Both the position numbers and the translations under genes were made by a program. A stretch of DNA of 64,000 nucleotides from an uncultured Collinsella sp. (GTDB lineage Bacteria; Actinomycetota; Coriobacteriia; Coriobacteriales; Coriobacteriaceae): positions 30,701-94,700 of the forward strand of contig UQMY01000003.1 in the NCBI GenBank assembly GCA_900542325.1. Direction: 5' to 3'. Numbering within the stretch: position 1 is the stretch's first letter; each line of letters begins with the position of its first letter. Under the pieces are notes generated by a model. It ran no database searches, had not been told where the DNA came from, and saw only the letters and a program-made list of their open reading frames with translations. Below, piece by piece: positions 1 to 8,363 of the stretch.

Positions 1-165
1 CGGCACATAGAGACCGATTTTTACCTACTAAAGTCCCTGATAAAGCTGTTTATCAAAGTGGGCGTGCTTAGCGACTGGAGCCTCACTATCGATTATCTGA
101 AAAAACTTGTTCTGGGTATCATTTTAAAGACGTCCGGAGCAACAAAATCGCCCCCCGTTTCGTGA
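1..165 (+). CDS. C-terminal fragment of an unidentified protein, cut by the window start
   Basis: Reading frame 1 is open from base 1 to a TGA at 163-165, giving 54 codons with no start inside the window. The peptide is lysine- and leucine-rich with hydrophobic stretches, more like a real protein tail than a random frame. Base composition is lower in GC than the serine genes beside it. It converges on serA, with the serA terminator hairpin overlapping its last codons. The family cannot be named from this tail; a membrane-associated or glycosyltransferase-type C-terminus is only a guess. Confidence 0.4.
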   Translation, partial: RHIETDFYLLKSLIKLFIKVGVLSDWSLTIDYLKKLVLGIILKTSGATKSPPVS

Positions 166-180
166 AAACGGGAGGGGGCG
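148..180 (-). terminator. Terminator downstream of serA
   Basis: A GC-rich hairpin (CGCCCCC ... GGGGGCG on the plus strand, 150-180) lies 40 bases beyond the serA stop. Read on the minus strand it is followed by a T-rich tail, as in an intrinsic terminator. Confidence 0.7.
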
Positions 181-220
181 AATGGGCTTCGTGGTCTGTC
201 TGGCAGGCTTGGCACCGGCG

Positions 221-1384
221 CTATTTAATCACGCGCACGCGATACATCGACGGAATCTGCTTGAGCGCCTCGATCGTGCTGCCGTCCAGGTGCTCATCGG
301 TGTCGAACATGGTGTAGGCGTTCTCGCCAGCGGACTCGTTGGTCATGCGCTGCACATTGGCGTTGTCCTTGGCGAGAATGGCCGTGATCTGGCCGATCAT
401 GTTGGGCACGTTGGCATGCAGGCAGGCAATGCGGCTTGCGGCGCGCGCCTTGCCCATGCTGCAGGCGGGGTAGTTGACGCTGTGCGCGATGTTGCCGTTT
501 TCCAGGTAATCCTTGAGCTCGCTGATGGCCATGTCGGCGCAGTTGGCCTCGGCCTCGCCGGTGCCGGCGCCCGAATGCGTGGTGATAAACGTGTTGGGCA
601 TCTTGACGGTCTTGGGCGTGGCAAAGTCGCAGCTAAACCAGCTGAGCTTGCCCTCGCGCAGGGCAGCGTCGACGGCGTCCTCGTCAATGATGGTTTCGCG
701 CGCGTAGTTGATGAGCACGGCGTCGGGCGCCAGCAGGTCGATCTGCTCGGTGCTGATCATGCCGATGGTATCGGCCTTGCTGGGCACGTGCACGGTGAGG
801 TAGTCGCAGCCGCGGCAGAGGTCCTCGAGCGTGCCCACGCGCTGCACCTCGCGACTCAGCACCCATGCGTGCTCGACGGAAATGAACGGGTCGTAGCCGT
901 AAACGTCCATGCCCAGGTCGACACAGGCGTTGGCGACCTTGGAGCCTACGTTGCCCAGGCCGATGACGCCGATGCGCTTGCCCTTGAGCTCGCGGCCCAC
1001 AAAGGCCTTCTTGGCCTTCTCGGCATCGACCTGGATCTCGGGGTCGTCGGCGTTGTTGCGCACCCAGTTCATCGACTGCACGACGCCGCGGCTCGAAAGC
1101 ACCAGCATGCCCAGGACGAGCTCCTTGACGGCGTTGCTGTTGGCACCGGGGGAGTTAAAGACGACGACGCCCTTTCTGGCGTACTCCTCGACGGGGATGT
1201 TGTTGACGCCGGCGCCGCAGCGGGCGATGGCGCGGATGCCCTCGGGCAGCTCGTAGCCGTGCAGGTCGGTGGAGCGCATCAGGATAGCGTCGGCCTCCTC
1301 GGCGGTGCCCACAAACTCGTAGCCCTCGCCAAACTCGACTTTGCCGTCTTTGGTGATGTCGTCGATGGTCTTAATCTTACGCAT
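221..1384 (-). CDS. serA: D-3-phosphoglycerate dehydrogenase
   Basis: This enzyme oxidises 3-phosphoglycerate to 3-phosphohydroxypyruvate with NAD, the first step of serine synthesis in the cytosol. The 387-residue protein has the D-isomer-specific 2-hydroxyacid dehydrogenase fold: a substrate domain containing the RCGAGVNNI segment near residue 55, the Rossmann motif GLGNVG at 142-147 followed by an aspartate about 17 residues later, and a C-terminal ACT-like domain from about 318. It is the short type with no intervening domain. AAGGAG stands 8 bases before the ATG. serC ends 72 bases upstream on the same strand, so the two probably form a serC-serA operon. serB is not in the window. Confidence 0.93.
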   Translation of the reverse strand: MRKIKTIDDITKDGKVEFGEGYEFVGTAEEADAILMRSTDLHGYELPEGIRAIARCGAGVNNIPVEEYARKGVVVFNSPGANSNAVKELVLGMLVLSSRGVVQSMNWVRNNADDPEIQVDAEKAKKAFVGRELKGKRIGVIGLGNVGSKVANACVDLGMDVYGYDPFISVEHAWVLSREVQRVGTLEDLCRGCDYLTVHVPSKADTIGMISTEQIDLLAPDAVLINYARETIIDEDAVDAALREGKLSWFSCDFATPKTVKMPNTFITTHSGAGTGEAEANCADMAISELKDYLENGNIAHSVNYPACSMGKARAASRIACLHANVPNMIGQITAILAKDNANVQRMTNESAGENAYTMFDTDEHLDGSTIEALKQIPSMYRVRVIK

Positions 1385-1456
1385 GGAAAAACTCCTTAGC
1401 AGGTTTTGATCTAAACAGGGTGGTTTGAGATGGCTGGTCGGCCCGCGCGTTGCGGG

Positions 1457-2581
1457 CTAGTTAGATCGCGGACTCAAACTATGCTGCGCTTCGAAGTCCT
1501 TCATGTACGAGGCAAGTGCCTGCACGTCTTCCATGGTTACGGCGTTGTAGACGCTGGCGCGCATGCCGCCCACCAGGCGATGGCCCTTGACGTTTTGAAT
1601 CTGGTGCTTGGCCGCGCCTGCGACAAAGGCCGCGTCGAGCTCGGCGTCGCCGGTGCGGAAGGTGACGTTGGCGATGGAGCGGCTGTCGGCCTGCGTGGCG
1701 CCATGGAACAGCTCGCTGTGCTCGAGCAGGTCATAGAGCAGGTTGGCCTTGGCCCAGTTGCGCTCGGCCATGGTTGCGAGCCCGCCGGTCTGCTCCACCC
1801 AATGGAACACCTTGCCGCATACGTAGATGCCAAAGGTGTTAGGCGTGTTGAGCATGGAGCCCTTGGCGGTCTGGGTCTTAAGGTCCATGTACTGCGGCGT
1901 CTGCGCAAAGGCGGGGCCATCTGCGATGAGATCGTCGCGCACGATGACCACGGTCACGCCCGCGGCGCCGGCGTTTTTCTGAGCGCCGGCGTAGATGAGT
2001 CCGTAGCGCTCGACGTCGAGCGGCTGCGACAAAAAGCAGCTCGAGACATCGGCGACCAGCGGCACGTCGCCGCAATCGGGCAGCTCGTGGAACATGGTGC
2101 CGAAGATGGTGTTGTTCTGGCAGATGTAGACGTAGTCGAGCCCGTCGCCCGTGGCCTCGGCGGCAATGCGCGCGTTGACGTCGGCCATGGTGGGAATGCG
2201 GTCGAAATTGGTTTCCTCGGAGCTCGCGAGCAGCACCGCCTCGCCGTACTTGGCGGCCTCCTGGTACGCCTTGCTGGCGAAGTTGCCGGTCACGACGTAG
2301 CCGGCGCGGCCGCAGCGCATAAGGTTCATGGGGATGCCCGCAAACTGCAGCGTGGCGCCGCCCTGCAAAAACAGGACACGGTAGTTGTCGGGGATGCTCA
2401 GCAGACGGCGCAGGGTTGCCTCGGCGTCGTCGATGATCTGCTGGTACATGCTAGATCGATGGCTCATCTCGAGCACGGACATGCCGCAACCGCGGTAGTC
2501 CATCATCTCGTCGGCGATCTCGGCGAGCACGCTTGTGGGCAGTGCGGCCGGGCCAGCTGAGAAGTTGTGCACACGTGCCAT
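1457..2581 (-). CDS. serC: Phosphoserine aminotransferase
   Basis: SerC converts 3-phosphohydroxypyruvate and glutamate to phosphoserine, using pyridoxal phosphate. The 374-residue protein starts with the family hallmark FSAGPAALP (residues 6-14) and carries the cofactor-lysine motif YAGAQKNAG around residue 196. It is full length and follows a GGGGGA ribosome site 9 bases before the ATG. It lies just upstream of serA in the same direction, which supports joint expression for serine synthesis. Confidence 0.94.
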   Translation of the reverse strand: MARVHNFSAGPAALPTSVLAEIADEMMDYRGCGMSVLEMSHRSSMYQQIIDDAEATLRRLLSIPDNYRVLFLQGGATLQFAGIPMNLMRCGRAGYVVTGNFASKAYQEAAKYGEAVLLASSEETNFDRIPTMADVNARIAAEATGDGLDYVYICQNNTIFGTMFHELPDCGDVPLVADVSSCFLSQPLDVERYGLIYAGAQKNAGAAGVTVVIVRDDLIADGPAFAQTPQYMDLKTQTAKGSMLNTPNTFGIYVCGKVFHWVEQTGGLATMAERNWAKANLLYDLLEHSELFHGATQADSRSIANVTFRTGDAELDAAFVAGAAKHQIQNVKGHRLVGGMRASVYNAVTMEDVQALASYMKDFEAQHSLSPRSN

Positions 2582-2712
2582 CTTCTAGTTCCCCCTCGTA
2601 GTCGTTTGAACGTTCGGGATACTTTAGCACAGTGGAGCGCCAGGCGCGACCGCATCACGGTAAAACTCGACTGCGCCGCTATGATTTACAGGATGGTTAC
2701 ATGGGGGAGGGC

Positions 2713-2886
2713 TTATCTCGAGGCTCGCATCCGATCCGCCTCGGCCTTCGCTTGTTTCCAGGGACGCGCACGACCGTTGGTGAGGTCGTCATAACCATGA
2801 GCGATGGTACGTTGAATGTGATCTTCGCGTTCCTGAATGGTAGTTGGCGCGCGCGTCTGATCAGAAATAGGCTTTATGACAGGCAT
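2713..2886 (-). CDS. Small protein with a Phd/YefM-like N-terminus, possibly a shortened antitoxin
   Basis: A 57-residue frame begins MPVIKPISD, which resembles the opening of Phd/YefM antitoxins (typically followed by LRN). The conserved middle of that fold is absent, and the rest is a charged helix ending in KAEADRMRAS. A good AAGGAG site lies 6 bases before the ATG at 2886, so translation is plausible. An upstream in-frame ATG at 2910 lacks such a site. No toxin gene lies beside it. It may be an antitoxin with an internal deletion, or an unrelated small protein. Confidence 0.45.
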   Translation of the reverse strand: MPVIKPISDQTRAPTTIQEREDHIQRTIAHGYDDLTNGRARPWKQAKAEADRMRASR

Positions 2887-3055
2887 ATGAAACTCCTTAT
2901 ATAGAACCATGCGTAGAACTCTATGTTGAGTGTAGCGGAGGGTGGGGACGGATTCGCAAGGGCGGTTGTCTAGTAAGTGTGATTTGGGGCAATCTCGTCA
3001 AAGCTTCTGAGCTGCGAAAATAACCGTTAACCGGATTTAATTTTGTTGCTCAACA

Positions 3056-3142
3056 TTTGACACTCTGGGCGTGGTAACTTTTTTACCAACAGGTATGATT
3101 ATTGTCATGTGCGCCGCGCCTGCCTGCCGGGTTGCGGCGCAC
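3056..3142 (+). promoter_or_regulatory. Leader of the BREX operon with two inverted repeats
   Basis: The stretch before brxA holds a TTGACA at 3057-3062, an operator-like palindrome TGGTAA/TTACCA at 3072-3088, a TATGAT at 3094-3099 and a second inverted repeat GTGCGCCGC/GCGGCGCAC at 3109-3117 and 3134-3142. A clean -35/-10 pair with normal spacing is not evident. The palindromes could be repressor sites or a structured leader. The rest of 2911-3177 shows nothing else, and there is no regulator gene of the BrxR/WYL kind next door. Confidence 0.35.
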
Positions 3143-3202
3143 TTGTGACAGCCTTTGACACCCTTGGAGCGTGTACTGTGGATGTAACCACAAAAAGCGT
3201 TC

Positions 3203-3212
3203 GGGGGGGGGG
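3203..3212 (+). repeat. Run of ten G at the 5' end of brxA
   Basis: Ten consecutive G bases occupy 3203-3212, and the last one is the first base of the only usable in-frame start codon. Upstream there is a GGAG site (3166-3169) and a GTG at 3178 with 8-base spacing. That start enters the brxA frame only if the run has nine (or twelve) G. Homopolymer G runs are classic slipped-strand sites, so this is a candidate on/off switch. Confidence 0.75.
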
Positions 3213-3862
3213 TGCTCACCCGCGAGCAATTCCTCCCGCATGAGATGCGCATCGTCGCTGCCCTGCGTATACAGGGCGCAAGCGACGAGCAGGTCATTGT
3301 ACGCGTAAAGAGCGAGAACCTCTTTCAATATCCCACGGAGCGCATGGTCGCCAACCGCGCAACCGTGTGCCTTCGCCGCCTCGACGCCATGGTGCCCACG
3401 GACGCCGCGTGCGCCGCGCGCGGTATCGACCCCAATACTGCCGCCGAGGCTGCGTTATCCCTAACCGGCCTTATAGCATCTGGTACTCCCACGCAGGCGG
3501 ACCAGGCCATCTTCTACAGCATGATCTGCCGCTACGACATCGTGCGCGAGCTCGTGCTCGTCGAGGTAGGGGAGCGCCTGCAAAACTTTGATTATGCCTT
3601 CACGGCGGTTGACCTCAACGCCTTTATGACACGCTTTACCACGGAGTATCCGGACGCGGCCCGCTGGACTGAGGCCACGGTCAAGCGTATTAAGGGCTCG
3701 CTCCGCCAGACGCTCCGCCATGCCGGCCTTATCGGCGAGGGTATGGGTCCGGAGTCCGAGCGCCTGTCACCACTCTTCCTCGATTCCGATGTCGAGCGAG
3801 CCTTGGTTCAGCTGGGCGAGCAGTCGCTTATCGCGGCCCTTACCGGCAGGGTGGTGATGTAG
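3212..3862 (+). CDS. brxA: BREX protein BrxA (DUF1819), 5' end interrupted by a poly-G tract
   Basis: BrxA is a small conserved member of type 1 BREX phage-defence systems; related proteins bind DNA. The 216 residues match the DUF1819 pattern (LPHEMRIVAALRIQG near the start, a C-terminal segment LSPLFLDSDVERALVQL). As sequenced, the open frame can start only at GTG 3212, inside the poly-G run, with no proper ribosome site; an in-frame stop lies at 3185. The better start is GTG 3178 with GGAG 8 bases ahead. One G fewer would join it to this frame, adding MDVTTKSVRGG, which resembles the N-terminus of other BrxA proteins. The gene is therefore probably phase-variable and may be off in this sequence. 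It opens the BREX operon. Confidence 0.85.
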   Translation: MLTREQFLPHEMRIVAALRIQGASDEQVIVRVKSENLFQYPTERMVANRATVCLRRLDAMVPTDAACAARGIDPNTAAEAALSLTGLIASGTPTQADQAIFYSMICRYDIVRELVLVEVGERLQNFDYAFTAVDLNAFMTRFTTEYPDAARWTEATVKRIKGSLRQTLRHAGLIGEGMGPESERLSPLFLDSDVERALVQLGEQSLIAALTGRVVM

Positions 3863-3863
3863 C

Positions 3864-4556
3864 GTGGCTCCCGTCAACAGTGCCGCCGAACCTGCTATCA
3901 CCCCGGCGACCGATCTCACCACCAATATCGGCATCCATTCCCGTAAGAGCGTCGTGGCGGCGCATGTCCGCTCCGAGCACGCCCGTCAGGAATTTGAGCG
4001 CCGCGCGCAGCTTCTGCGCGAGTGCCTGTGCAGCGAGGACTTTTTGGCCAACAAGGGCATAGGCAATGAGATCGGCTTCCACACCTTTTGCTATGACCCC
4101 GCGCTGGAGTTTGAGGCGCGTGCATTATTTGACGCCCTTTCACGCGATGCCGAGGCCGACAAGCTTCCGTGCACGCTCAAGGTCGTGAACCTTTACGACG
4201 CCGTGCTGGCAATTCTCGAAAAGCGCCGTGTCCTTAAGGCTATCCCGCACCAAGAGGAGCGCCGCGGTACCCAGCGCGTGCTCGAGGACGTGGCCAAGTT
4301 CGCCTCGCCCGAGAAAGTCGCCGCGTACATCCTTGAGCAGACCGAGCCGCACGCGCCTGGAGACGTCGTTCTCCTCACCGGCGCGGGCGAGGTCTTCCCG
4401 TTCTTTCGCATGCACACGCTTCTCCACTGCATGCTTGCGGATTTTGATGAGGTGCCTGTGGTCGCCGCCTATCCGGGCAGTTTCAACGGCTCTTCTTTCC
4501 AGCTCTTTAACCGTCTGCCGGCCGACAACTACTACCGCGCCATCGATATCTCGTAA
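3864..4556 (+). CDS. brxB: BREX protein BrxB (DUF1788)
   Basis: BrxB is a core BREX component of unknown biochemical activity. The 230-residue protein carries the DUF1788 signatures LTGAGEVFPFFRMHTLL (residues about 170-186) and, near the end, the PGSFNGSSFQLF and DNYYRA segments. It starts with GTG one base after the brxA stop codon, so the two are translationally close. brxC follows 78 bases later. If a shift in the poly-G tract stops brxA translation early, coupling could lower BrxB too; that is inference. Confidence 0.88.
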   Translation: MAPVNSAAEPAITPATDLTTNIGIHSRKSVVAAHVRSEHARQEFERRAQLLRECLCSEDFLANKGIGNEIGFHTFCYDPALEFEARALFDALSRDAEADKLPCTLKVVNLYDAVLAILEKRRVLKAIPHQEERRGTQRVLEDVAKFASPEKVAAYILEQTEPHAPGDVVLLTGAGEVFPFFRMHTLLHCMLADFDEVPVVAAYPGSFNGSSFQLFNRLPADNYYRAIDIS

Positions 4557-4634
4557 GCACGGCTCCCCGCAGGCAAGTCCTTGCCGCCGGTAACAACCCT
4601 TTGCCATAACGTTCCCAAACCCAAAGGAGCACCC

Positions 4635-7600
4635 ATGGACAACACGATCATTCACGACCTCTTTGCAAAAGACATCAACCGCTCCATCAACGGCGTGGTC
4701 AAGGTCCAGGATTCAAAAGATGGGTCCATCCGCCAGGAGCTTGACGAGTACGTGGTGACGCGCGAGTTGCAGAGGCACTTTGCCACGTTCTTCAAGGCCT
4801 ACGGCGATGCCATCGATGCGCGCACCGACAAGATCGGCGTGTGGATCAGTGGCTTCTTCGGTTCCGGTAAATCGCACTTCCTCAAGATGCTGAGCTACCT
4901 GCTCGAGAATCGCCAGATCGGCGGTAAGAGCGCTATCCGCTACTTTGACGGCAAGATCGTCGACCCCATGGTCGCGGCTGCCATGGAGCGCGCCTGCTCG
5001 GTGCCCACGCAGGCCATCCTCTTTAACATCGATAGCAAGGCGGGCCAGTGGAAGCAGGGCGATACGGCTCCCACGGCGCTGCTTCGCGGCTTTGAGCGCA
5101 TGTTCTACGAGGCGCGCGGCTTCTACGGCGAGGACCTCAAGCTTGCAAAGCTCGAGGACTACATCGATTCCCTGGGCAAGACCCAGGAGTTCCGCGAGGC
5201 CTTTGAGCGCGTCAACGGCGAGTCCTGGCTCCAGGCCCGCGACACCTACAGCTACTTTGAGGACGACGTCGTCGAGGTGCTGCAGAGCGTGCTCGGCATG
5301 AGCGAAAAGGCCGCATGGAACTGGCTCGAGGGTTCTGAGGACGAGGTTTTGGCCCCTGATGTCTTTGCCAAAAAGGTCAAGGACTACGTGGACGCTCAGG
5401 CAGCGGCCCACGGCGGCAACTTCCGTTTGCTCTTTATGGTCGACGAGGTGGGTCAGTTTATTACAAACGACCAGGACCCAAGCCTTATGCTGAGCCTTCA
5501 GACCATCGTCGAGGAGCTGGGTGCCGCCTGCGGTGGCCGCGTGTGGGTGATGGTCACGAGCCAGGAGGCCATCGACAACCTGAGCCTGCCCGTGGGCAAC
5601 GACTTTTCAAAGATCCAGGGCCGCTTCAATACCCGCCTTTCGCTTTCCAGCTCCAGCGTGGACGAGGTCATCCAGCGCCGTGTGCTCGAGAAGACCGCGC
5701 CGGCGGCCGATATGCTTGCACGGGTCTACGAGCAAGACACCGCCGTGCTCAAAAACAACTTTACCTTTGAGGGTGGCTCGCGCTCCGACCTTGCCGGCTA
5801 CGCCAACTCCAAGGATTTTGTGGCCAGCTACCCGTTTGTGGGCTATCAGTTTAAGCTCCTGCCCGACGTGATGACCGAGGTACGCAAGCACGGTGTCAAG
5901 GCCAAGCACATGTCCACGGGCGAGCGCTCCATGCTGAGCGCATTTCAGGAGAGCGCTCAGGTCATCCAGCATGACCAGACCGGTGCGCTCGTGCCGTTCT
6001 GGCGCTTCTTCGACACTATCTCCAAAGATCTTGAGCACGGCATCAACCAGGTGGTTGACCGCGCGGTCCGTGCGGCCGAGAACGCGGAGGGCCTTGAACC
6101 CTACGACGTTCAGGTGCTCAAGCTCCTGTACCTGATTCGTTACATCGGCTACGTCAAGGCCACGGTCGAGAACATCTCCATCCTCATGATCGATAGCCTC
6201 GACGTGGACAAGCGCGCCCTCAAGGACCGCGTCAAGGAATCCCTCGCCCGTTTGGAGCGCGAGAACTACGTGTCACGCCAGGGCGATACCTATAGCTTCC
6301 TCACCGACGAGGAGCAGGAGATAGCGCAGGAGATCGCATGCACCCCGATCGACAACGCGCAGGTGATCGAGTCTATCAAAAAGCGCCTGTTCGACAGCGT
6401 CTACATCGCGCGCAAGCTCAACCGCGGGGCCAACGACTTCCCGTTTGACCGCTATGTGGACGGCTCAATCCACGGTACCAGCATGGGCGGCATGGAGCTT
6501 TACGTGGCGACTATGGCGAGCGACCTGGGCCGTGCGGACGATACCGAGCTGGCCTTGGCTTCTTCGGGCAAAGCCATCGTGGCCTTGAGTGACGAGGCGG
6601 ATTATTGGGAGACGCTCGTCAGCGCCGCCAAGATCCGCAAGTACGCCAAGACGCGAAATCTCCAGGAGCTTCAGCTGAGTACGCGCCAGATCGTTGAGTC
6701 CAAGATGCGCGAGGCGGCCTATAACGAGAAGGAGGCCGATACCCTTTTGAGCGAGGCCGTGCTCCATGCACGTTGTGCAGTCAACGGCCGCATGGTTGAG
6801 GTCCGCGCGGCCAAGCCCGCCCAGGTCTTTGAGCAGGTGCTGGCGCAGCTGTGCGATGTAGTCTTTGAAAAGGCCGACTATATCGGCGCGCCGGTCACGA
6901 GCGATTCCGATATCCGCTCCACTCTGGCGGGCAACGTCCAGGCGGGGCTCGCTGGCATGGACGCGGGCAACACGCGTGCGCTCAAGGAGGTTGAGGACTA
7001 CCTCAAAGTTCAGCACCAGCGCCACCTGGATACCGCTATGGGCGATATCCAGCGCCAGTACCAGCAAAGGCCCTTTGGCTGGCGCGAGGTCGATATCGCA
7101 AATGTGGTGGCGCAGCTTGTGGTGGAGCAGCGCGCGCAGGTGCTGTTTGGCGGTCAGACGGTTCAAGCTAACGACAGCCGCATGGTGGCACTCCTGCGCA
7201 AGGATGCCGATAAGGCCCAGGTGCGCTTGCGCGTGCGCATGAACGACCGTTTGCTGAGCGGTGCGGGTGAGCTCATGCGCGACCTGTTTGATCTCAAGAC
7301 CGTGCCCTCCAACGAGGATAAGCTCGTGGCCGAGCTCAAGGAGCGCCTTGAGGACTTGCGTGAGGTGTGCGTCGCCATGGCACGCGACTACTACACGGGC
7401 ATCAAGCCGGCCTACCCGTATCCCGGTGAGGGCGAGTGCGAGAAGATGCGCTCGGAGGTGGCCGACGTCCTTAAGGACCAGAACGAGGCCGAGGCGTTCT
7501 TGACCACGTTCACCAAGCATGAGGACCGCCTGCTCGATGCCAAGGAAGACTTTGACAGGGTGGTTGAGTTCTTCGGGTCCAACCAACGAACAGCGTTTGA

Positions 7601-8297
7601 CCACGCCAAGGATTTCTTGAGCCGCACCGAGGGTATCGAGTATGCCTCCGATGACATTCCCAGCGCGGTTGAGAATGTGGCAAAGGTGCGTGAGGTTCTC
7701 AAAGATCCCAAGCCCTACGGCCGCATTAAAGACCTGCAGCCGCTTATGGATCCCGTCGAGGACGACATGAAAAAGCTGCTGGGCATCCGCCGCAATGAGT
7801 TTTTGTGCCGAATCGAGAGCGATCTGCAAGACCTGCAGGCACAGGCTGAGAGCCAAAAGGGCTTTGTCAATCAGGCCAAGGATGCCATAGCAGACGCCGG
7901 CACCAAATATGAGTCGTTCAAAAACCGTGCCCACAGCGCTCAAAGTCTTAACGAACTGAGCGTTGTTGCAACTAACTGGGGCAACTGGCTCAGTGCGGCG
8001 GCCAACGAGATGTACGACGCTGTGGATGAGGCCCGCGTGCGTATGGACAACGAGCGCCGCACCACTGAGGTCACGAGTACGGGTGAGGTGGTCAAGAAGG
8101 TTTCCAGCAAGGGCGCCGCATCGTCTGCTCCCGTGCCCGAGCCCAAGTCCCAGCGCAAGATCAAGACCGTGCGCCGCGCCGATCTGGCCAAGCCGAGTCG
8201 TCTCTTGTCCACAGAGGACGTGGAGCGCTACGTGGACGACCTGCGCTCCCGCCTTATGCAGGCGCTCGTTGCAAACGACGAGATCCGTATCAACTAA
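4635..8297 (+). CDS. brxC: BREX ATPase BrxC (PglY-like)
   Basis: BrxC is the large P-loop ATPase of BREX, required for defence. The protein has 1220 residues, the usual size. A Walker A motif GFFGSGKSHF lies at 73-82, and LLFMVDEVGQFI near 270 fits a Walker B. The middle and C-terminal parts are helical and charged, with a basic tail (SQRKIKTVRRADLAKP). AAAGGAG lies 6 bases before ATG 4635; an in-frame codon at 4581 is further up and lacks such a site. It sits between brxB and pglX in the standard BREX type 1 order. Confidence 0.93.
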   Translation: MDNTIIHDLFAKDINRSINGVVKVQDSKDGSIRQELDEYVVTRELQRHFATFFKAYGDAIDARTDKIGVWISGFFGSGKSHFLKMLSYLLENRQIGGKSAIRYFDGKIVDPMVAAAMERACSVPTQAILFNIDSKAGQWKQGDTAPTALLRGFERMFYEARGFYGEDLKLAKLEDYIDSLGKTQEFREAFERVNGESWLQARDTYSYFEDDVVEVLQSVLGMSEKAAWNWLEGSEDEVLAPDVFAKKVKDYVDAQAAAHGGNFRLLFMVDEVGQFITNDQDPSLMLSLQTIVEELGAACGGRVWVMVTSQEAIDNLSLPVGNDFSKIQGRFNTRLSLSSSSVDEVIQRRVLEKTAPAADMLARVYEQDTAVLKNNFTFEGGSRSDLAGYANSKDFVASYPFVGYQFKLLPDVMTEVRKHGVKAKHMSTGERSMLSAFQESAQVIQHDQTGALVPFWRFFDTISKDLEHGINQVVDRAVRAAENAEGLEPYDVQVLKLLYLIRYIGYVKATVENISILMIDSLDVDKRALKDRVKESLARLERENYVSRQGDTYSFLTDEEQEIAQEIACTPIDNAQVIESIKKRLFDSVYIARKLNRGANDFPFDRYVDGSIHGTSMGGMELYVATMASDLGRADDTELALASSGKAIVALSDEADYWETLVSAAKIRKYAKTRNLQELQLSTRQIVESKMREAAYNEKEADTLLSEAVLHARCAVNGRMVEVRAAKPAQVFEQVLAQLCDVVFEKADYIGAPVTSDSDIRSTLAGNVQAGLAGMDAGNTRALKEVEDYLKVQHQRHLDTAMGDIQRQYQQRPFGWREVDIANVVAQLVVEQRAQVLFGGQTVQANDSRMVALLRKDADKAQVRLRVRMNDRLLSGAGELMRDLFDLKTVPSNEDKLVAELKERLEDLREVCVAMARDYYTGIKPAYPYPGEGECEKMRSEVADVLKDQNEAEAFLTTFTKHEDRLLDAKEDFDRVVEFFGSNQRTAFDHAKDFLSRTEGIEYASDDIPSAVENVAKVREVLKDPKPYGRIKDLQPLMDPVEDDMKKLLGIRRNEFLCRIESDLQDLQAQAESQKGFVNQAKDAIADAGTKYESFKNRAHSAQSLNELSVVATNWGNWLSAAANEMYDAVDEARVRMDNERRTTEVTSTGEVVKKVSSKGAASSAPVPEPKSQRKIKTVRRADLAKPSRLLSTEDVERYVDDLRSRLMQALVANDEIRIN

Positions 8298-8363
8298 CCC
8301 GCGGAGCCACCGGTGCCAAAGCGCGCACCGGTGGCTTATGGCGTTTAGAAAGGCTCATCAACC

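Noticed and set aside
3203..3212. Poly-G run as a plain sequencing error
   Set aside because: An error of one base cannot be excluded, but the run itself and its place between a good start site and the brxA frame remain in either case, so it is reported as a finding with that caveat.
6465..7943. 492-codon minus-strand frame inside brxC
   Set aside because: Shadow of brxC codon usage; no ribosome site and no domain.
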